A stretch of 64,000 nt of DNA from Fasciola hepatica (GCA_948099385.1 CANUEZ040000140.1:4402001-4466000), one strand, 5' to 3'; counted from the stretch's first letter, positions 23,658-35,589 are shown. A program made the numbers and translations. The notes: a model not told the origin generated them from the sequence alone.

Positions 23658-23709
23658 TTCCGGGGAAATTTAGTCCACACCTCACCATACTACTTACTAT
23701 CAATATATA

Positions 23710-25290
23710 TGCAGTATTATACGGAAGCACAAAAATGCGATATACACGGTTATTCAGGAGGAATTTGTTCTGCTGCTCGTAGCCTTGTACGGCGCATATC
23801 GTGCCTAAAGCTTGTGAGGCCAGCAAATCATGATTGTTTCTACAGTGACACTCTGCCCTGTCGTAAGTATCCTCTATGGAAATACTCAATTTTCTCTCTT
23901 TGAAATTACGGTAGTTTTGCCTGTTGGATATGTGAAGGTCTGTTTTTGTGTCTTAACTTACAAAAGGTTTTTAATTTTAAGTCGCAGTCTCCTGATTATC
24001 GCTTCGATCATACCGCTAACTAAACCCTACAGGAACATTCCGGTGACCGTCACAGAGGGGCCTGGAAAAGCTCTCAGACCGTAGTACAGTTGCATAGTCA
24101 AACAATAAATATGGGTCTTATCTTTGTGGAGTGCGAAAGTGGGCATTAGTGTTACTCAGTGCGAATCTACTCCAATTTGCTAGGCTTAATCATACACAAA
24201 ATTATAAACAAGTGAGCAGCCCTGGGTTGCCGTTTATTAAAGTTAGAGTGATTGGAAATCAGAAAACATAACTAGAAATAATGCTGACTATGCAATCATG
24301 AGCTAAGTGTACAGACTGCTCGCGTTTTCCGGATGAAACGCTAATTATCGTAGGTGCTTTCGCTTAGTTGCTACAATCGAATTCTTCAAGAAGAGCGAAG
24401 AGAAAAGACCGAGGAGTGCCAGCCGCGTGTTTGCTTGGCTCTTGCAGTTCCTTGAAACTGAGAATCAATTCCTGGGTTCGAACAGCAGCTCCAAAGTTTT
24501 CGGAACTCTAGTGGCATCCATTGTAGAGGGTACCCGGTCACCTGGAGTAAAAAAGGCCTGACTACAAAAAAAGACGTTTAAAGTCCCTTCGAAATAAAGA
24601 AATGATTTTTTAGATAAATGCCTGATTGAAACCACTTTATATGCGTGAAAAATAAATTGATGACAAGATCTCGCCTAGAAAGAAGGTAGAAAATCCGTAT
24701 TAAAGTGCATAAAACAAGAGCAACAAATGTTCGTGATATAACTCGAGAGAGATCGGTCTCTAATGGGAACAAATATGCAAAACGAAATATATGGTTTCAT
24801 GGTGCAGGGTGTGACAGTTTACATTTGAAGCGAGACATTGGGGGAGCTGTTGTATTTGACCTCCCAACCCGAAAAACCGTGAAGGTTCAGCACGAGATGT
24901 AGGGTTTTCCGGTGCTTACGGAGCTGGTATCGGTGGAGTTTTCTTTCCACTCACCCCAGTGAACCACTTAGTTCAAGTTCAGCCAGGTAAAGGGGTGTCT
25001 TGGTCAATCTTTCCAGTGGTTTATGTATCCTTCGTATGGGTAACTAGCTCTCGCTCAGTGAGTCATGAATGCGAAAACTTACCTGAGTGCACTCGGGTTC
25101 CTGTCGTTGGTGAAAGTGTATTTTGATAGCGGTGCTTGCTTTCTCTAAAACTCTGGGATTCTAGTATTGGTGTCAAGAAGGGACAAATGGTCAGAGCATC
25201 AACCAATAGTTGCAAAGCGATAAAATAGGATAGATAAGGGCAGTGTGGAGATAACTTCTGAGTGGGGAGCATAAACTTAGGGACAAATAA
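23710..25290. other. No gene recognised
   Basis: Only short open frames. One box-B-like GGTTCGAAC occurs at 24477, without a convincing A box. Confidence 0.4.
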
Positions 25291-25380
25291 CGGATGAAAA
25301 AAAGGTTTCCATTATTCGTAAGGGTTTTTATTGTTGTGGAACGAAAAATACGGTATGTCAAAAACGGACGGGTTTCTTTT

Positions 25381-26140
25381 TCACTTGGCGCGAATGGAAA
25401 TCCGGGGAGGCGGCTTCGTATTGAGAGTTGTGGCCGGACTGTCCGACGAATGAGTCACCGACTCCGATGTGGTCGGCGTATGAATCACCGATGTTGTGGG
25501 TGGTATCCCCGAAAAGTTCGGTGGAATGGAATCAGAGGGGATGGGTTCCGCCATAAAATCCGATTTAAGTCGGTCTATGGTAACCATATCTTTTCTGCCG
25601 GTATGGTCAATAACGAATGTTTTCTCCGGAGGGCTTAGGAACTTGCAAGGACCGGAGTAGACAGATTGCAAAGCACCATGTGCCTCCATCCTGAGGAAAT
25701 ATGGGCACAATCTTGGAAATGTGGATGTACGTATACCTTTGTTTTTTTGCTCCAGTGCAGCGAAAGGTGTAACTTATCAATTTAGTTCATTAACCTGGCG
25801 GCTTAACCAGCGTAGTTGAAAGTGACAATGGACTCTGGAGCTAAAATATCACCATCAAGGCAGAGCGCGGAGCCTAATATAATTTCGGCCGACGTGGCTT
25901 TCAGATCTGCCTTAAGTGAGTTGCGGCAAACCAGAAGTACTATTTTAGTGACTCACGTCAGTCTGGGTTTCTACAAGTTTCTGAAATAGCTTTAAGTTCT
26001 GGGTGAAGACATTTCACCCCTTGCTGACTGGTAATAGGCTGTGGTAGGAATACGACGAGTACCTAAATATTGCGAAATACTATTGAAGGCACCCTCGAAA
26101 TGAGAGCTGCTTCCTGTGGTAACCACGACTGGACAACCAA
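25381..26140 (-). pseudogene. Integrase remnant and polyprotein end (copy D)
   Basis: About 26140-25860 on the minus strand reads VGCPVVVTTGSSSHFEGAF, in which the second catalytic Asp is Gly, then QYLGTRRIPTTAYY and, later, NSLKADLKATSAEI. This order matches the catalytic core and post-core segment of CsRn1-type integrase. 25710-25381 is the conserved polyprotein end (LQSVYSGPCKFLSPPEKTF, then DRLKSDF) with a Ser/Thr/Pro-rich tail. Inactive. Confidence 0.7.
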
Positions 26141-26599
26141 CTGATGCAAATTAGTGTTTTGAGAAATCTTGGGAAACTGTTTCTCTGGCTGCTCTGTGCA
26201 CAGCTGGAGCTAACGGCTAACTGATGAAGCGATCTACTCAAGGAGGGAGATATGTACTATCTTTTGACGGAGATAGCGGCCTCTTTAGGTCAACGAGCAA
26301 GTGTTGGAAAAGTGAGAAGACCGCCGTAAATTTGAATAGTGGGCTTTTCGTGTGACTGTCCACTTTTCATTGAAGACACTGGATGTAGATGCTGGTCCAT
26401 GCAATGATTTCTCTGCTCACGTTGTGCCAAAGGTGTGGTCACCGATGAGTTTAGTATGAGCACTTACACCTGGATGGGACAAACTAATTTAGGTTTCGAA
26501 AACCTGTCGTCTGAAACCAGACGGTACGACTGACCTTGGTTGGCCTTTGGACATATTGCACAGTATGTGACCCTCGACTGGAGGAATACGAACAGACTG

Positions 26600-27440
26600 G
26601 AACCGCAGTTATGAGGTACTACAGAATTCCTCTACCTCGAGATCAGCTGCTTGCTGGGATGCCAAAGATTTTAGGTTGACTGTGCCGAAGATGTTAAGGT
26701 TCAGGCTGTGGATGTGTGATAATCCGTGTGCGACAGGATTATCGGCAAATGCCATATGATGTACCGCACTCGTGAACTGAGTGAAGTAATCAGGAATTCT
26801 ATGCTCTCTGGGAAAGTATCTGTCCATGGTGGCGCATTTTGTGGATGATTAGTTTACAGTCGCAGAGTACCGTGAATTTGCGTCCCTCTAAGATGTGCCT
26901 GGGGTGACAGATGCCCAAGTAAATAGCAAGGATTTCGAGGCCCGAGGTGCTATACCTGGATTTGGCGAGTCCTACCGGTTACCGTGTATCAGCTAAACAT
27001 TTTTTCAACAACGCGCTTACGGCATTTTCTGATACGTCAGTGAATAGGAAAGTTGGAGCCGTTGGTTTGAAGAGTGAAAACGGTGCTATGTTGCTGAAAG
27101 CCTGCCTCAGAGTAGCGAATGCATCTCACCAGCTAGTAAGCAACGAATTTCTAAAAAAATCTAAACCTAGAATAGCTTGATGCACTTGGGCATCGATGAA
27201 GACCCACTCGAAAGGACTAGCGGTCCAATGTCCAAAGTGTGAAACTGACTGCCACATGTTGGGATGAGAGTGGCATTAGAGGTTTGTAGTGTCAGAGTTG
27301 CGGGAGAGACTGTGGGCCGTTTTAAAACGAATATCATACTGACCTGCGATCCCGAGCCGACTGAGAAAAGCCTATGGGTAGTTCTAACTTTGACGTACAT
27401 GAGGTAAGTAGGAAGCGGGTCTGATCTGTTGAGTTTCATG
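26600..27440 (-). pseudogene. Protease joined to RNase H, RT missing (copy D)
   Basis: The minus strand from 27440 reads a decayed protease (LTLQTSNATLIPTCGSQ) followed by PFEWVFIDAQVHQAIL and LDFF, the end of the group's retropepsin. Within a few codons it becomes DAFATLRQAFSN, then FLFTDVSENAVSALL and SRYSTSGLEILAIYLGICH, typical of RNase H. 26827-26609 gives REHRIPDYFTQFTSAVHHM, the RNase H end. The whole RT (about 250 codons) is missing. The frame is continuous across the junction apart from one stop. Confidence 0.7.
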
Positions 27441-27560
27441 ATTCCCGGTTTGGAGATTGCAGAAATCCGTTTTTAGTGCACATAAAGGCTGTTTACCTGA
27501 GTTGTCGTAAAGTACTTGCCTATTACACTTTTGAGCGTTTCCTCAATCAGTGGATGATTT
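27430..27560 (+). repeat. Dispersed repeat, possibly BEL LTR end
   Basis: Similar in the same orientation to 39800-39930: both contain a match to TTTGGAGATTGCAGAAATCC followed by GTGCAC and an AGTTGTCG/AGCTGCCG stretch. Each copy lies upstream of a BEL/Pao remnant, so it may be the end of a BEL 5' LTR. Inference only. Confidence 0.4.
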
Positions 27561-27813
27561 GGGTCAGTCAATTCACTGTTTCCTTTTTTGGGTATGGTCT
27601 GCTTCTCGAAATTGGATGAACTGAGTAGTTCCTTCCGTAATTGTGCGTTGGTGACTTTAAACCTTTTCCCTTTTAGCTATTTCTTGTTTTATGTTGCAGA
27701 TTTTGCTGTCTCTTCTAACTATCTGCTTCTGAAGATGGAACAATATAATTAGGATAATTTTGATTGAGTCATTAGCTAGAGTGGTTCTTTCATCACCTTC
27801 CGCTAAGTCCCTA

Positions 27814-28015
27814 TGCCAGTTGGTAATAACAGTACTCTATATGGTTTTATTGCATCTGCATGTTCATATACACTAAGATTGCGCGGTATAAGAGTTCGAG
27901 TGTGTGCCCATTCAGCCGGTCTTCTTGATCCTCAATCACACGTAGTTCAGGCAGGAGCTATAATCCGCTCATTACGAATATCATGAGTACTCAACTCCCA
28001 TTCCTAATTATTACA
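27814..28015 (+). repeat. 5' LTR of Mag1
   Basis: Aligns with 31796-31994: shared blocks include TTTTATTGC, GCGCxGTATAxGAG and CCCATTCAG followed by GGT and TTGATCCT. The TATA-like GTATAAGAG sits in the middle. About 200 bp. Confidence 0.75.
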
Positions 28016-28289
28016 TCCGGCTTCGAGGTTATACAACTTGCTATGGATTCCTGTGGCTTGGAACCTCCGAGTATTCGTGTAACTTACCGTGAGGTTGAAA
28101 ATTACCTGGGACTTTTCGACATCTAGCTTTTGACGCGAAAAATGTGGATTCCGAAAATAAAACGGTCCATTTCCTATCTGTCGTCTGAAAAGATCGTTAT
28201 TCTCTTCTGAAAAATCTGGCTTTTTGTAATTCACCAATTTCTCAGTCACGTGAAGTCCTCAGAGATTTGCTTCTTTAACTTTTGCAGCC

Positions 28290-28880
28290 AGTCGATTTCA
28301 AAGTTTCAGAACGAGCAAAACATTTCACTCATTAGTTTGTGAGTATCAGCAGCCCATCCCTCATTTCACCTTGCGACTGCAAACTCAGGCTTCTCAATGC
28401 ACTTTTGGCAACCACCGACAAATTCAGTCCAGTGATCGATTGACAGCCGGAATTCATTGAGTTGATTTACAAAGACGGTTACAGCGGATTCCGGATTGCG
28501 CATTCCAGCCTAATGAACTCTTTCGTGAACGATTTCAAGATGCCAACGTAGCTGTTCTTGAGAAGCCATCCATATTGTCTAATGCTGTCAATGCCCAGGA
28601 GCTAACAGCCCGAAAGCCGCACCGATTCAAACTCCATTGCGAATCGAATAATATGAGAATATGGTCTCTTCCTCAACAGAGAAGTCGTCGGCGATGGGAT
28701 AAGTGCTATTCTTGCAGTGCGAAGCATTCATTGTTGACTTGTCACTTTCTTAACGATGCATGTTATAAATGCGGTGAAGTTGACCATATTCAACCCGCTT
28801 GCCAAAATGCTAGGGTTCGTCTAACTGACATTTCCAGTACTCAGTCTCGTTTTTCTCCCGATTTCAGTTTTCATCTTTAG
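28290..28880 (+). pseudogene. Gag remnant of Mag1 with double zinc knuckle
   Basis: Broken frames from about 28290 resemble the Mag Gag capsid end (SERAKHFT, LRLQTQASQCTFGN, DRLTAGI, then LQRRL). The open frame 28575-28880 carries a Cys-rich nucleocapsid: CYSCSAKHSLLTC, then CYKCGEVDHIQPAC (CCHC complete). The pattern C-x2-C-x-K/R-H...C followed by CCHC is characteristic of this clade. Stops before 28575 make it non-functional. Confidence 0.7.
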
Positions 28881-29182
28881 TCGTTAACAGTTCGTATTCA
28901 TCTTGCCATGTTACTCACACCTATGTTGTTAACCATTCCATTGAACATTCATTATCATGGGATACCCGCAGTATACATTCGTTCTTTTCTAATTCTGTTA
29001 TACAGCTTTTCCAACCCCCTGTAAATAATAAACCTTTTAGCATTTCCGTGAAAAGTACTGCCGGTCATGATGTATATGTATTAAGGGTGTGAGAACTATC
29101 TCTTACCGACTCCAGTTCCACTGCTTGCCAAAGCTCATTCCTGGTCATTGACTCTGAGTTCTCAATTATTCATCTTAATTGA

Positions 29183-30482
29183 GTGAAGAAACCTCACGTT
29201 TCTTTGTCGTTCTCCTCTGACTGTCATCTTTCCCGTCTCCCAGAATTGATTTTTGGTTTTTCCAGGGATTCATGTGGTAACAGGATTGCGCCTGTTGTTC
29301 TCAAAGTATCTGGGCCGCCAGAACTTCCTAAACGTCGGATAATACCTTTGGGATTACGTGAACCAGTGGAAAAAACAATGGACCAGTTGATCACGAAAGC
29401 TGTCCTAAAACCCGTGAGTGTGTCATCCTGGGATACACCAATTGTGACCACATTGAAGGCGAAAGGGATAACTCCGAGAATTTTGAGATTACAGTACTAC
29501 CGTGAATAAACTCCTGAAGCAAACCAGTTGTTCTACGACGGAACCGGACGATATTCTGCATCAGTTTCATGGTCCAAAATTCTGTTCCAAGCTGGATCTT
29601 AAGGGTACATTTTTATAAATACCACTTGATGGAAAATCCTGTGAGTTCACAACAATCACTACACCTTTTTGGACCATTTCAGTAAAACGTTCTACCTTTC
29701 GATCTCAGTGTGTCATCCGAAATTTTTCAAAACGTCACTGACTCTCTCACTTCTCATTTGGAAGGTGTCGTCGCTTATCGAGAGGATATCATTGTTCACG
29801 CATCAACCGGGGCATTACATGACAGATTTCGTGTTTGTTGCTTGAATGGTTCCGTTTACATAATGCTGCTAATAATTCCAAAAAATGTATTTTCCCAATC
29901 ACTCATCCCACAAGTTTACGATATCTGGTAGACGACTATGGTTTTCTACAAGATCCTGGCCGTTTTTCTTCTTTATACCATGCACGCTGACCTACGTATC
30001 TCGAAGAATTTCGTTTGCTATTGGGTTCACTGCTGTACCATTCTACATTCATTCCACACTTTTCTTCTAAAACGGAACCCTTGTTTGAACCTTGTTTACA
30101 AAACTCATTTAAGTGGTCGTCTGTACATGAGCGTGCGCTTCGACAGCCGCTTAGTTTCCTTTCTACTAGTGTCGTCTTACACGCACTTTCACCCAAGTTA
30201 CAATCTACTGTCATCACGGATGTTTTTCTAACTGGCATCGGAGCTGTGCTTGAACAGGATGGTCATCCAAAGTTGTACATTTGGCATCGACCTACTCCAG
30301 CAGAGGATGGATATTCACACACACAATGTGAGGCTCTAGCTGTGTTTTGGGCAGTCGCTCGATTACACAAATACTTGTTCGGGTCACGCTTCACGTTAGT
30401 GACTGATCATGAAGTATTTAAGCTCAATTACTATTCACACACTTCGTTATCGAAGTCATCCGCAGCCATAGATTTGCGGTAG
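29183..30482 (+). pseudogene. RT and RNase H remnant of Mag1
   Basis: 29183-29509 gives the region before RT (VLKVSGPPELPKRRIIPLGL, then WDTPIVTTLKAKG). After a frameshift come FCSKLDLKG and ITTPFGPF. 29710-29931 reads EGVVAYREDIIVHAS where the catalytic YxDD should be: YRED, one Asp lost. 30015-30482 covers the connection (YYSTFIPHFSSKTEPLF-like) and RNase H (VITDVFLTGIGAVLEQDG, QCEALAVFWAVARLHKY, LVTDHEVFKL). Several frameshifts separate the parts. Confidence 0.75.
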
Positions 30483-30596
30483 AATGTTGTTCGCAGCATA
30501 TATTCTTGTGATATTCAGCATCGTAAAGCATAAACTATTCCTCGTGCAGACTATTCATCTCGTTACACCACTTCTGAAGAAATCTCCTCTGACTGT

Positions 30597-31468
30597 TTGT
30601 TAATCCACCCACTTCCTTTAAGTCGATCCGGTCTAGTTCGTGAAACCCGGAAGTATTATCATGCCATTTTGTCTTGCTTTCGACGTGGTTGGAAAGCACA
30701 CGTTGGAAGGCGATTCCCGGAGTTTTACAAGCGTAGAGAAAACATTTGTGTGACTTTTGATGGTATTATGTGTGTCTATAATCTCATTATTATACCACCT
30801 ACCTTACTGTCAGCTGTTCCGATTGGTTTACGTCCTGGATATCTCGGTGTCGAAAGGACGAAATCCTTGGCCCCAACTTGCCTGTTGATGGCCTGAACTG
30901 AACAGTGATTTACATCAATATGCTAAATGCTGTACTGAATGTGTGCATAAAATTCATTTCCAACCCTTCCAGGTGGACTCCGTGGCCCATATCATGCAAT
31001 GCCTGGCAGCGTGTTCATGCCGATTATTACAGACCATTCCTGAACAAGTACTACGCCCTCGTTATCATCGATTCTTATTCCAAGTAAACAGAGGTTTATT
31101 TAACTACCTCACCGAGCTCTGAGTTTACTATTACTGCACTTCGCGATACACTTAGCTGAGAAGGAATACCACGTGCATTGGTTACTGATAACGGGAGTCA
31201 TTTCACTGATCAGAAAAAGGCAGACTGGTTGGAGTCCATGGGTTGTCATCAAGTGTTGGCTCCTCCACGACATCTGCAGTTAAATGGTATTGCTGAAAAT
31301 CTTGTGCAAACAGTAAAGAGTGCTATCAAATCCACAAATGCAGGATTTTTCAGTGAACTTGAAAGAATTGTGGACAGTTTCCTAAAGCATCATCATAATT
31401 CTGTCCATTCATCCACGCGTAGTAGTCCGGCGAAGCTGTTCAAGAGCGGTAAACTACGCGCATATTAA
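30597..31468 (+). pseudogene. Integrase remnant of Mag1
   Basis: 30597-30896 holds the linker and zinc-finger region (FDGIMCVYNLIIIPPTLLSA). 30985-31087 gives WQRVHADYYRPFLNKYYALV with the first catalytic Asp. 31178-31468 gives VTDNGSHFTDQKK (second Asp), then HLQLNGIAENLVQTVKSA (Glu) and the tail LKHHHNSVHSSTRSSPAKL. The three catalytic residues survive but stops at 31085 and 31157 break the frame. Confidence 0.75.
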
Positions 31469-31795
31469 CTTCAGCTCGAGTCCTCGAAAATTGTTTACCA
31501 CAGAGGAAATGTATTGAGACCCGCAACAGGAGTTATAACTAAGCATCTATAGAAAACACGTTGTCAGATTTTGGATTCTACTGATGGTTTCATTCACTGA
31601 TGACAGGTGGAGCAGATTGCCCTCAATCCTGTTTCTGATTGTAATCCGATTGACACTAATTTCCATATTTATAAGTCTTTTCCAGATGTAAATGATCCTA
31701 GTATAAATTCCTGGTCAACAATAGATCTAAACGATTACAGAACAAAGAGCATCGTGATTACCTAAGATTCTGAACTGCATTTAAGCTGCGGTGGA

Positions 31796-31994
31796 TGTGA
31801 TGATTGTTAATGACGGTACTTCATGTTGTTTTATTGCTTCTGAGTGCTTGTGTACATTACGATCGCGCAGTATACGAGTGCGTTCCCATTCAGTCGGTGT
31901 TTTTGATCCTTAATGATGCACATTCCAGGCGGAAGCCATATTGAGTTCATTGCGAGCAGTTCAGGTATTCAAGTCTAGTTTTTCAATTACTACG
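31796..31994 (+). repeat. 3' LTR of Mag1
   Basis: Starts TGTGATGATTG and ends near AATTACTACG. Strongly diverged from, but colinear with, 27814-28015. Confidence 0.75.
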
Positions 31995-32074
31995 TTCCTC
32001 CGCTTGCTTTGTTTGTAATGATAATTTGGATATCCACGACGGAGTAAACTATATTTGGAAAGTACCCAGTTAGA

Positions 32075-33180
32075 GGTGGAAGCCTCCGAAGCTACACGTA
32101 GGGCGGCTGAAGCCAAACGAAGGACAGCTGAGGCGTTTTGACGGCATGCCGGTAAGATTATTAAGGGACACCCATCGAATAGAAATAGGACTTATGGCGA
32201 GGTCCATACAAAACCACCCATCATGCCTACCAACATTTCTGAAGTTGATGGGAGCCGCGATGTCCACTTTCAACACGCTGAAAAATTTGACACGTTGAGT
32301 GAGACAGATGGGCTAAACCAGCGCTTGGGACTGTTCAAATCTGGACTTCTTAGGTTTGAGATTTTCCCTTTACGGTATGTCCCGTTCTTTCGACTACTTG
32401 AGACTCAGATCAAGAGCCCAGATAGAGACGATGATCAGTATTTGAACCGTTTGTTTCAGTGTTATGGAGGGAAGGCGAAGAAATTTAATCCTGTTAATGG
32501 AGGTTATCCGCGGGTAAAGGGCATACAGCAGAAAGTTTTGGTCACAGGCACCATGTCGTACTTTGCATACTAGATGAAATAGCCAGACCAGGATTTATTA
32601 CTAAAGATCCGGGCGTCTTGTCATTTTTTGCTAACCAGTTGACTTGTGGCGCACAAGCACTGGAGCATCTGGGATATTTGAATTATCTCAGTTTGTTTCA
32701 AACTATAGAGGTGGTTTTGAGTAAGTTGCCTCAGTACCTGTTAACTGGTTTGGTTTAAAAGGATCGATAAGGTCTACCAGATGAACAAGGAATCAGGATT
32801 TCTCGATCTCTGTCAGTCCGTTATTGTTGAAGTACGTTTACAATGCAATAAATACAGTTATCTACTCCGTGAATGGAAGAATGCCCTAGGAGCTTATAAG
32901 ATCGATGGTTCGAGTCAAAAACCTTTGCGGAATCTAAAAATGTTTCCAGTTGCATGAAGTGTCGTGACTTAGAGACCTGCCGATTTTCAAGTGTTGTCAC
33001 CCAAAATCAGACTGGAGTTTACGCTTAGAAGAAATGTTTGTTCCGTTTGCTAGCGTCCACGTCATCGTGCTGATAAAATGTCACTTGAAAAATCGGTGTG
33101 AAGAAACGAAATTTCAACCGCCGGCATCATAGTTCGTTGCTTGAGACCAACAAGGATCCGGTCCTCAATGCATCTTGTCA
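32075..33180 (+). pseudogene. BEL1 gag remnant
   Basis: An Ala/Glu/Arg-rich coiled coil near 32080 (SEATRRAAEAKRRTAEA) precedes LLRFEIFPLRYVPFFRLLETQI, QYLNRLFQCYGGKAK and VNGGYPRVKGI, which match the BEL Gag DUF1759 region. 32560-32745 adds DEIARPGFITK and ALEHLGYLNYLSLFQTIEVV. A degraded Cys/His region follows to about 33.15 kb. Frameshifted at 32573 and elsewhere. Confidence 0.7.
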
Positions 33181-33229
33181 ACTATTTTTCCACGGATCTC
33201 TGTGCTAGCTAAGTATTTGCGCTGGCCAT

Positions 33230-33700
33230 TACTGAATGTCTCACAGGGTCGTTTTGCATCAGTGTACTGCTCGACACGGATGCAGATACCTCTCTCACAC
33301 ACGTCCTGATTTAACTGGACGGCTAGGACTAGGAGCACAGACAGTGAATATTATTTTGAACACTACTATTGGGAATACTGTACGGCATTGTGAAAGGGTA
33401 TCGTTCAATCTGAAGTCTTCGGGTTGTGAAGAAGTGATCAGCGTGAATGATACCTTTAGCATTATACCACCTCTGGAGAAGCAGTCCATTGTACCAGCCA
33501 GGAAACGTTGTCCAAATGCGATCATTTGAAAGCAATACAACTTGTTGCTGTTTCAGACCCAGTAATCGGAGTGTTAATCGGTAAATATATTTCTTCGGCG
33601 GGTTCGACTTTGGAACAGATTTCGATGGCAGTGGTCCGTTTTGAAGCTCTCTGTCTATGGAGGCTAAATGTGACATCAAAATTCTGGAGAGATCGTTAAG
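33230..33700 (+). pseudogene. BEL1 A17-type peptidase remnant
   Basis: 33236-33529 reads a decayed aspartic peptidase, with RPDLTGRLGLGAQTVNI and VSFNLKSSGCEEVISVND. 33508-33699, in another frame, reads AIQLVAVSDPVIGVLIG, the conserved end of the BEL peptidase. The catalytic DSG segment is not recognisable. Confidence 0.65.
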
Positions 33701-34029
33701 GTCTCGGAAATTGAGATCTTGGTATTGCTATGCTGTAGGAGGGCAAAAGTCTAGTGAAACTTTGCAATCGACTGGTCGTTCTTCATATTTTGAGATTGGT
33801 GGGAAACAAGTTTCTCAGGAATGTAGAATTCAAAGTTAAATATAGCACAGTAAATTAGCTCCACTTTGAACTAGGTGTCAGAGGAACCCACAGAGGATAA
33901 CCGTGTGAGTTAAATCTGCAGCACCGTGAGGCGTTAAATCCTAAAAAGCTTTAAACGTCTGGGTCGTCTATGACTGCACGGCAGTGTTCAAAGGGAATGA
34001 CCAAATACAAACTTATTGAAAGGGCCCAA

Positions 34030-34720
34030 TTTAGTTCCGATCTTGATGGGTGTACTTGTACGGCTTTGCCAGAAACCCGTGATGCTGTACGCCGGTACTG
34101 AGGATATGTTCCCGCAAATAAAGGTGCTCGAGAAAGACCATATTACCATTCGATTTCTCTAGTGGTCCAAAGGTGATACTTTTTAGCTGAAGGAATTGAG
34201 AATGACGGGGAATCCGTTCGGAGCGGTTTCTCCGAAATTTTGTATGAGTTTAGCCCTGAATAAGACGATTACTTTATTTGGACATCCCTTCCAACTGGCT
34301 GCTTCACAAGTGGTTTAAAAGATTTTTACGTCGCTGATTATTTAATTTCAGTTTTTAAAGCGGCAGAAGCACTGGATTTAGTGTAGGAATTGTTCGGTCT
34401 GTAAAGTCGATGGATTTAGGTTAACCAAGTGGCTGAGCAACGAGCGAGAGGTTTTAAACGCTATTATGTTTGATGAACTGACCGGGGCTGCAAAAAGCTT
34501 TATTGGAGACTGACTGGCAACCATGAGAACTTTGGATTTGGCTTGGAATATTGACCTAGACTCCATTGAATACCATGTTCTCATCAAGGATCGGCCAACT
34601 CTGTGAGCAGCTTTGGGCTATCCTGTTCATTTTACTCATGAAACAAACACTTCGACCTTTGAGCCTGAAGAAACTGGGTTGGGTTGAACCACTGGGCGTG
34701 GATAATGACTCAGAGGGACG
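34030..34720 (+). pseudogene. BEL1 RT remnant
   Basis: Broken frames read LVPILMGVLVRLCQKPVML, AGTEDMFPQIKVLEKD and NPFGAVSPKFCMSLAL, the BEL RT fingers and palm. Near 34330 DFYVADYLIS stands where YVDDCLIS is usual, so a catalytic Asp is replaced by Ala. VDGFRLTKWLSN and KDRPTL follow. A deletion lies just before the YVAD motif. Confidence 0.7.
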
Positions 34721-34929
34721 AAATCAGGAGGACCGGTAAGGGTGTCTGGATGGTATGCGGATGGTGTTTTGAATGCAGCTGCATACTTTGAACTACGCTA
34801 ATTTTGTGGGGCTTTTGAAGTTTGCTACGGTGCAGTGTCCCACCTTGTACTCACTACATCACAATCAGGATGTGTACTTGTGTTTGCTAAGTCGTTTGCA
34901 TTGCTGAAAGATGTCTACACTGCTGTAAA

Positions 34930-35330
34930 TTGGCAGTACACCCTTGTCATCAGCCAATGAGGCCCCTACCTATGGGGCACACAACACGTGTGAGTTACGA
35001 CTTTGCGTACGTATGTTTTGATTGTTTTGGGCCTTTCTATGTGGAACGTGGTAAGTGTGAGGAAAAACGTTGCAAGGGCGTGTTCGCCTGTTTGAATGTA
35101 GGAGTGATGCATATCGAGATTGGGCACATACTTTCCACTGGTTCATTCATGCAAGCTTTAAAACGATTTACCTCCCAAGGCCGCCTTTAGTAATCTTCAG
35201 TGATAACGGAAGTAGTTACAAAGGAGCGTGGCCTGAGGTTCAAACTGCCATCCAAATTGGCTGTTTTTATCGAAACATGAAATCGAACTGCGTTTCGGAC
35301 CACCTGAGAATAGTCATTTAGGTGGTGTGG
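34930..35330 (+). pseudogene. BEL1 integrase remnant
   Basis: 34930-35190 reads FAYVCFDCFGPFYVERGKCE (first Asp in FDCFGP) and VGVMHIEIGHILSTGSFMQA. 35190-35240 in the next frame reads VIFSDNGSSYKGA (second Asp). The region with the third acidic residue is lost in frameshifts near 35320. Confidence 0.75.
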
Positions 35331-35589
35331 AAGCTTGTTATACTTTCAGTACGACGTGATTTTGATGCAATAGCTCCTGGTCAGCGAATGAGGGACGAAA
35401 GTTTGCTGACTATCTTTGACAGATGAAGAAGAAATACTTAACTATCGCCCCTTTACTCCCTTGAAGTAGGGTGCAACGGATCCTGAAGTGTTGACATCGA
35501 TTAGATTGCTACTACTTCGCAGCAGTGGAACCATATTCGATGGACGGTATTTCCAGCGTACCTATGGTAGTCAATGGAGATGAGTGCAA

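Larger units (their letters stand above)
23454..23706. repeat. Inverted repeat, 97-bp arms, 59-bp spacer
   Basis: Arm 23454-23550 is the reverse complement of 23610-23706 at about 84 of 97 positions by eye. The arms begin at the outer edge with ATATTGATAGTAAG and end at the spacer with GTATGCGTACC. The best conserved part lies next to the spacer, where each arm holds a hammerhead-like motif reading outward. The structure sits 150 bp from the (TA)n tract. A transcript would form a long hairpin. It could be a fold-back element or two head-to-head copies of one ribozyme-bearing repeat. Confidence 0.9.
25300..27440 (-). mobile_element. Decayed CsRn1-like Ty3/gypsy retrotransposon (copy D)
   Basis: A minus-strand pol remnant in the order protease (27440-27140), RNase H (27130-26640), integrase core (about 26140-25860) and polyprotein end (25710-25381). 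The RT is absent: protease text runs into the RNase H lead-in near 27140. All parts carry stops and frameshifts. The C-terminal text matches the family end seen in copy E (FVIDHTGRKDMVTIDRLK). No LTRs were identified with confidence. Confidence 0.75.
27814..31994 (+). mobile_element. Decayed Mag-like Ty3/gypsy retrotransposon (Mag1)
   Basis: A short-LTR gypsy element with two diverged LTRs (27814-28015 and 31796-31994) enclosing gag, RT, RNase H and integrase in order. Pol wording is that of the Mag clade (established): RRIIPLGLREPVEK before RT and AGRRFPEF-like text in the linker. The LTR pair differs at many positions, so the insertion is old. It lies between copy D and BEL remnant 1. If 27430-27560 is a BEL LTR end, Mag1 interrupts that BEL element. 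Confidence 0.8.

Noticed and set aside
24380..24560. Second tRNA-like sequence around GGTTCGAAC at 24477
   Set aside because: No acceptable A box at the right distance and no stem pairing; a lone box-B match is weak.
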